Shown here in pieces: positions 61,617 through 64,000 of a stretch of DNA of 64,000 bases. Where the stretch lies: NCBI RefSeq assembly GCF_021129235.1, contig NZ_JAJOMA010000013.1, positions 62,001 through 126,000 of the forward strand, given 5' to 3'. This DNA is from Kineosporia mesophila. Its GTDB lineage: Bacteria > Actinomycetota > Actinomycetes > Actinomycetales > Kineosporiaceae. The notes under the pieces were generated by a model. The model did not search any database. It was given only the letters and a program-made list of their open reading frames with translations, and was not told the origin of the DNA. The number at the start of each line of letters is the position of its first letter. Position 1 is the stretch's first letter. The position numbers and the translations under genes were made by a program.

Positions 61617-61818
61617 CACACCGAGAATAACGGTGGACCCTGGGGATTGACGGTGGGTGCACCACTCGGGATTTCGGGGTGCCAGGCCCCTTGACGCATC
61701 GGGCGTCTCGTGCGTGACACGAATCAATGTCACTTTCCGGTTTCGAGAGTGCGCCGTCTGCTTGAAGAACGGGCACTTTGCTACAACCCACCCTCGGGAC
61801 AGCGATACCGTGAGGTTC

Positions 61819-62586
61819 ATGGGACTGCGCCGGCTCGTCTACCGCGCCTATCAGCGCAACGTCATGAGGGGCTTGCAGCCCGACGCCGTCCCGCGTCACA
61901 TCGGGGTCATTCTCGACGGTAACCGGCGCTGGGCGAAGAACTCCGGGCTCGACGCCAGTGGCGGGCACCGGGCCGGGGCCGCGAAGATCCTCGAGTTCCT
62001 GGGCTGGTGCGACCAGGTCGGGGTGGAGGTGGTCACGCTCTGGCTGCTCTCCACCGACAACCTCACCGGCCGCTCGCCCGAGGAACTCGCGGCGCTCTTC
62101 CAGATCTCCGAGGGGGTCGCGGGAGAGATCGCCGCGACCGGCCGCTGGCGGGTGAACCCGGTGGGCGCGCTCGACCTGCTGCCGGGCGCGACGTCCGCCC
62201 GCCTCAAGGAGCTCGAGGAGCAGACCCGCGGGGTCGACTGCCCGCGTACCGTGAACATCGCCATCGGTTACGGCGGCCGCCGCGAGATCGCCGACGCCGT
62301 GCGGTCACTCCTGTCCGAGCACGCCGCCCGCGGCACCACGATCGAGGAACTCGCCGAGCTTCTCGACGTCGAGCACATTGCCGAGCACCTCTACACCAAG
62401 GGCCAGCCCGATCCGGACCTGGTGATCCGCACCTCGGGCGAGCAGCGTCTGTCCGGCTTCCTGCTCTGGCAGAGCGCCCACAGCGAGTTCTCGTTCTGCG
62501 AGGCGCTGTGGCCCGACTTCCGCAAGGTCGACTTCCTCCGGGCCCTGCGGCAGTACGCCCAGCGCGAGCGCCGCTACGGAGCCTAG
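61819..62586 (+). CDS. uppS: cis-Prenyltransferase (isoprenyl diphosphate synthase, UppS/Z-FPPS type)
   Basis: 255 residues. The phosphate-binding motif HIGVILDGNRRWAKNSGL holds the catalytic Asp, followed by GGHRAGAAKILEFLGWCDQV, LWLLSTDNLTGRSPEEL and the C-terminal PDLVIRTSGEQRLSGFLLWQ and EFSFCEALWPDFRKVD. It makes a (Z)-prenyl diphosphate. Because its position equals M. tuberculosis Rv1086 (short-chain Z-FPP synthase, from memory), it may be the short-chain enzyme rather than the long-chain UppS. ATG 61819 has GAGG 4 nt upstream; GTG 61810 is possible. Confidence 0.93.
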   Translation: MGLRRLVYRAYQRNVMRGLQPDAVPRHIGVILDGNRRWAKNSGLDASGGHRAGAAKILEFLGWCDQVGVEVVTLWLLSTDNLTGRSPEELAALFQISEGVAGEIAATGRWRVNPVGALDLLPGATSARLKELEEQTRGVDCPRTVNIAIGYGGRREIADAVRSLLSEHAARGTTIEELAELLDVEHIAEHLYTKGQPDPDLVIRTSGEQRLSGFLLWQSAHSEFSFCEALWPDFRKVDFLRALRQYAQRERRYGA

Positions 62587-62915
62587 AACAACCCGGATTG
62601 AAGACGCCTGTGGGCCCCGGCTCGCAGGCGTTCCTCATTTTGCGGGTCGCCTTTGTTGTTCAACTGCCTGTAACTCATCCGTGATATCCAAGATACCCGC
62701 CCGTGATCGTGATTCCTGGAATCCCGGGAGCCGGGGCGCCTTTTCCGGCTCCCCGCCAGTTATGACATTGGCCTCGTCAAAACCGTTTACGTGCAATGGG
62801 TTGACGCGACCGGGTTCGGATAGCGACGGTGGTACCTCGCGTAGCGTCGCTTGCCGCCAGGCAATATGTCGTTGCCAGGCGGGACGTTCGTCATCCTCCA
62901 GCGAGGGGAGTCACC
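62587..62915. other. 329-bp region between uppS and phoH
   Basis: Holds the uppS terminator at its start and is otherwise AT-richer upstream of phoH (TTGACG at 62801, GGATAG at 62817, not at ideal spacing). Direct-repeat-like CCGTGAT-T/CGTGAT segments at 62679-62710. No gene is visible. Confidence 0.5.
62604..62638 (+). terminator. Terminator after uppS
   Basis: Outer stem ACGCCTG/CAGGCGT (62604-62610/62625-62631) with a GC-rich loop GGGCCCCGG, followed by TCCTCATTTT, 18 nt after the stop. Confidence 0.65.
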
Positions 62916-64000
62916 GTGGCATTGCCCGCGAGTTTCACCCAGGCCTCTGCGAACGTGCCCGAGGCAGGTGACCGGACGTTCGTTCTCGACACGTCCGTCC
63001 TGCTGTCGGACCCCAAGGCGATTCACCGTTTCGCCGAGCACGAGGTCGTTCTTCCCGTCGTCGTGATCACCGAGCTCGAGGGGAAGCGCAACCACCCCGA
63101 ACTCGGTTACTTCGCGCGGCAGGCCCTGCGCCTGCTCGACGACCTGAGGATCAAGCACGGGCGGCTCGACGCCCCGATGCCCCTCGGCGACGACGGGGGC
63201 ACTCTGAGGGTCGAGCTCAACCACGCCGACCTCTCGGTGCTGCCGGACGGTTTCCGGCACGCGGACAACGACAGCCGCATCCTGGCCGTGGCGCGCGCCC
63301 TGGCCTCCGAGGGGCTGTCGGTCACGCTGGTCAGTAAAGACCTGCCGATGCGGATCAAGGCCTCGGCGATCGGCCTGGCGGCCGAGGAGTACCAGGCCGG
63401 CCTGGCCGTGGACTCCGGCTGGACCGGGCTGGACGAACTGAAACTGGACGCGTCCGAGGTGGGCGCGCTGTACGCGGGTGAGGCGCTCGACGTGCCGGAG
63501 GCCGCGGAGCTCCCGTGCCACACCGGCCTGGTGATCGCCTCGCCGAACGGCTCCGCCCTGGGCCGGGTCACCCCGGACAAGAAGGTGAAGCTGGTCCGCG
63601 GCGACCGCGAGGTGTTCGGGGTGCACGGCCGCAGCGCCGAGCAGCGCATCGCGATCGACCTGCTGCTCGACCCGGAGATCGGCATCCTCTCGATGGGCGG
63701 CCGGGCCGGCACCGGAAAGTCGGCCCTGGCCCTGTGCGCGGGTCTGGAGGCCGTGCTCGAGCGGGGCCAGCACCGCAAGATCATGGTGTTCCGTCCTCTC
63801 TACGCCGTCGGCGGGCAGGACCTCGGCTACCTGCCCGGCAGCGAGGCAGAGAAGATGAACCCCTGGGCGCAGGCGGTTTTCGACACTCTGGGGGCGCTGG
63901 TCGCCCCCGAGGTGGTCGAGGAGGTGATGGGCCGCGGCATGCTCGAGGTGCTGCCGCTGACCCACATCCGCGGCCGTTCGCTGCACGACGCGTTCGTGAT
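62916..64000 (+). CDS. PhoH2: PIN domain fused to PhoH ATPase, 3'-truncated
   Basis: At least 361 residues; the stop lies beyond the window. N-terminal PIN ribonuclease domain: first acidic residue in [20 protein letters not shown], then [37 protein letters not shown] and [14 protein letters not shown]. After ~235 residues the PhoH P-loop ATPase begins: [20 protein letters not shown] (Walker A), [20 protein letters not shown], and [13 protein letters not shown]. PhoH2 proteins are sequence-specific RNA helicase-ribonucleases. GTG 62916 has GAGGGGAG 6 nt upstream. Often paired with an antitoxin-like phoAT leader in mycobacteria; no such gene is evident. Confidence 0.93.
   Translation, partial: MALPASFTQASANVPEAGDRTFVLDTSVLLSDPKAIHRFAEHEVVLPVVVITELEGKRNHPELGYFARQALRLLDDLRIKHGRLDAPMPLGDDGGTLRVELNHADLSVLPDGFRHADNDSRILAVARALASEGLSVTLVSKDLPMRIKASAIGLAAEEYQAGLAVDSGWTGLDELKLDASEVGALYAGEALDVPEAAELPCHTGLVIASPNGSALGRVTPDKKVKLVRGDREVFGVHGRSAEQRIAIDLLLDPEIGILSMGGRAGTGKSALALCAGLEAVLERGQHRKIMVFRPLYAVGGQDLGYLPGSEAEKMNPWAQAVFDTLGALVAPEVVEEVMGRGMLEVLPLTHIRGRSLHDAFV

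Overview
The window is a contiguous piece of a high-GC actinobacterial chromosome. Mycothiol S-conjugate amidase, an FtsB-like/DUF501/Ppx block and frequent GTG starts with GTGA/ATGA overlaps all point to Actinomycetia. The genus cannot be fixed from sequence alone; the gene content would suit a Kineosporia-like or related soil actinobacterium, but that is inference. There is no prophage, transposase, rRNA or CRISPR array.

Backbone. Several blocks match, from memory, the gene order of the Mycobacterium tuberculosis Rv1023-Rv1026 and Rv1075c-Rv1095 regions: eno-ftsB-DUF501-ppx (1-3224); SGNH hydrolase-cbs (21414-23846); cystathionine gamma-synthase/lyase (44444-45688); greA-DUF4307-mca-small membrane protein (48813-51447); DUF255 thioredoxin protein (57847-59955); hemolysin III-uppS-phoH (60843-64000). 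Between these lie accessory modules.

Layout. 3221-6044: fdhD, an odd tRNA with a UAA anticodon, a 530-bp gap, then a DJ-1/PfpI gene and a NemR-like TetR regulator that share an identical palindromic operator. 6090-13136: secreted and carbohydrate genes (PL9-like lyase, hydroxyacid dehydrogenase, GNAT, methyltransferase, GH31 with two CBM35-like modules). 13133-16826: two membrane cyclic-di-GMP enzymes. 17242-23846: Bax-inhibitor-like protein, APS kinase, glutamine-synthetase-like enzyme with a 12-bp repeat of its own last codons, SGNH hydrolase, cbs. 24082-28738: five signalling genes (receivers and kinases) with no DNA-binding output domain. 28834-34083: VWA protein, FG-GAP secreted protein and MoxR-type AAA+ ATPase. 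34259-41663: DUF2277, GNAT, a 54-bp palindrome, a MocR regulator with a divergent 46-residue membrane microprotein, VOC protein, Lrp with divergent EamA exporter, an HTH-ClpN regulator with twin operators, and uppP. 41769-48698: DUF1990, sugar acetyltransferase, msrA, a sulfur gene, a MutL/GlmL-like ATPase and an AI-2E family transporter. 51373-57751: a divergent surface-polymer cluster (GDPD, TagF-like, two CDP-alcohol phosphotransferases, GT2). 59952-64000: DUF397-like protein, an RHH-type candidate regulator, hlyIII, uppS and phoH.

Themes. Thiol and sulfur metabolism recurs (cysC, cbs, CGS/CGL, mca, msrA, DJ-1/NemR), as does the undecaprenyl/envelope polymer pathway (uppP, uppS, CDP-alcohol/TagF cluster). 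Convergent genes are packed tightly: four pairs share exactly a 4-nt stop overlap, and in at least two the likely terminator hairpin lies inside the coding end of the opposing gene.
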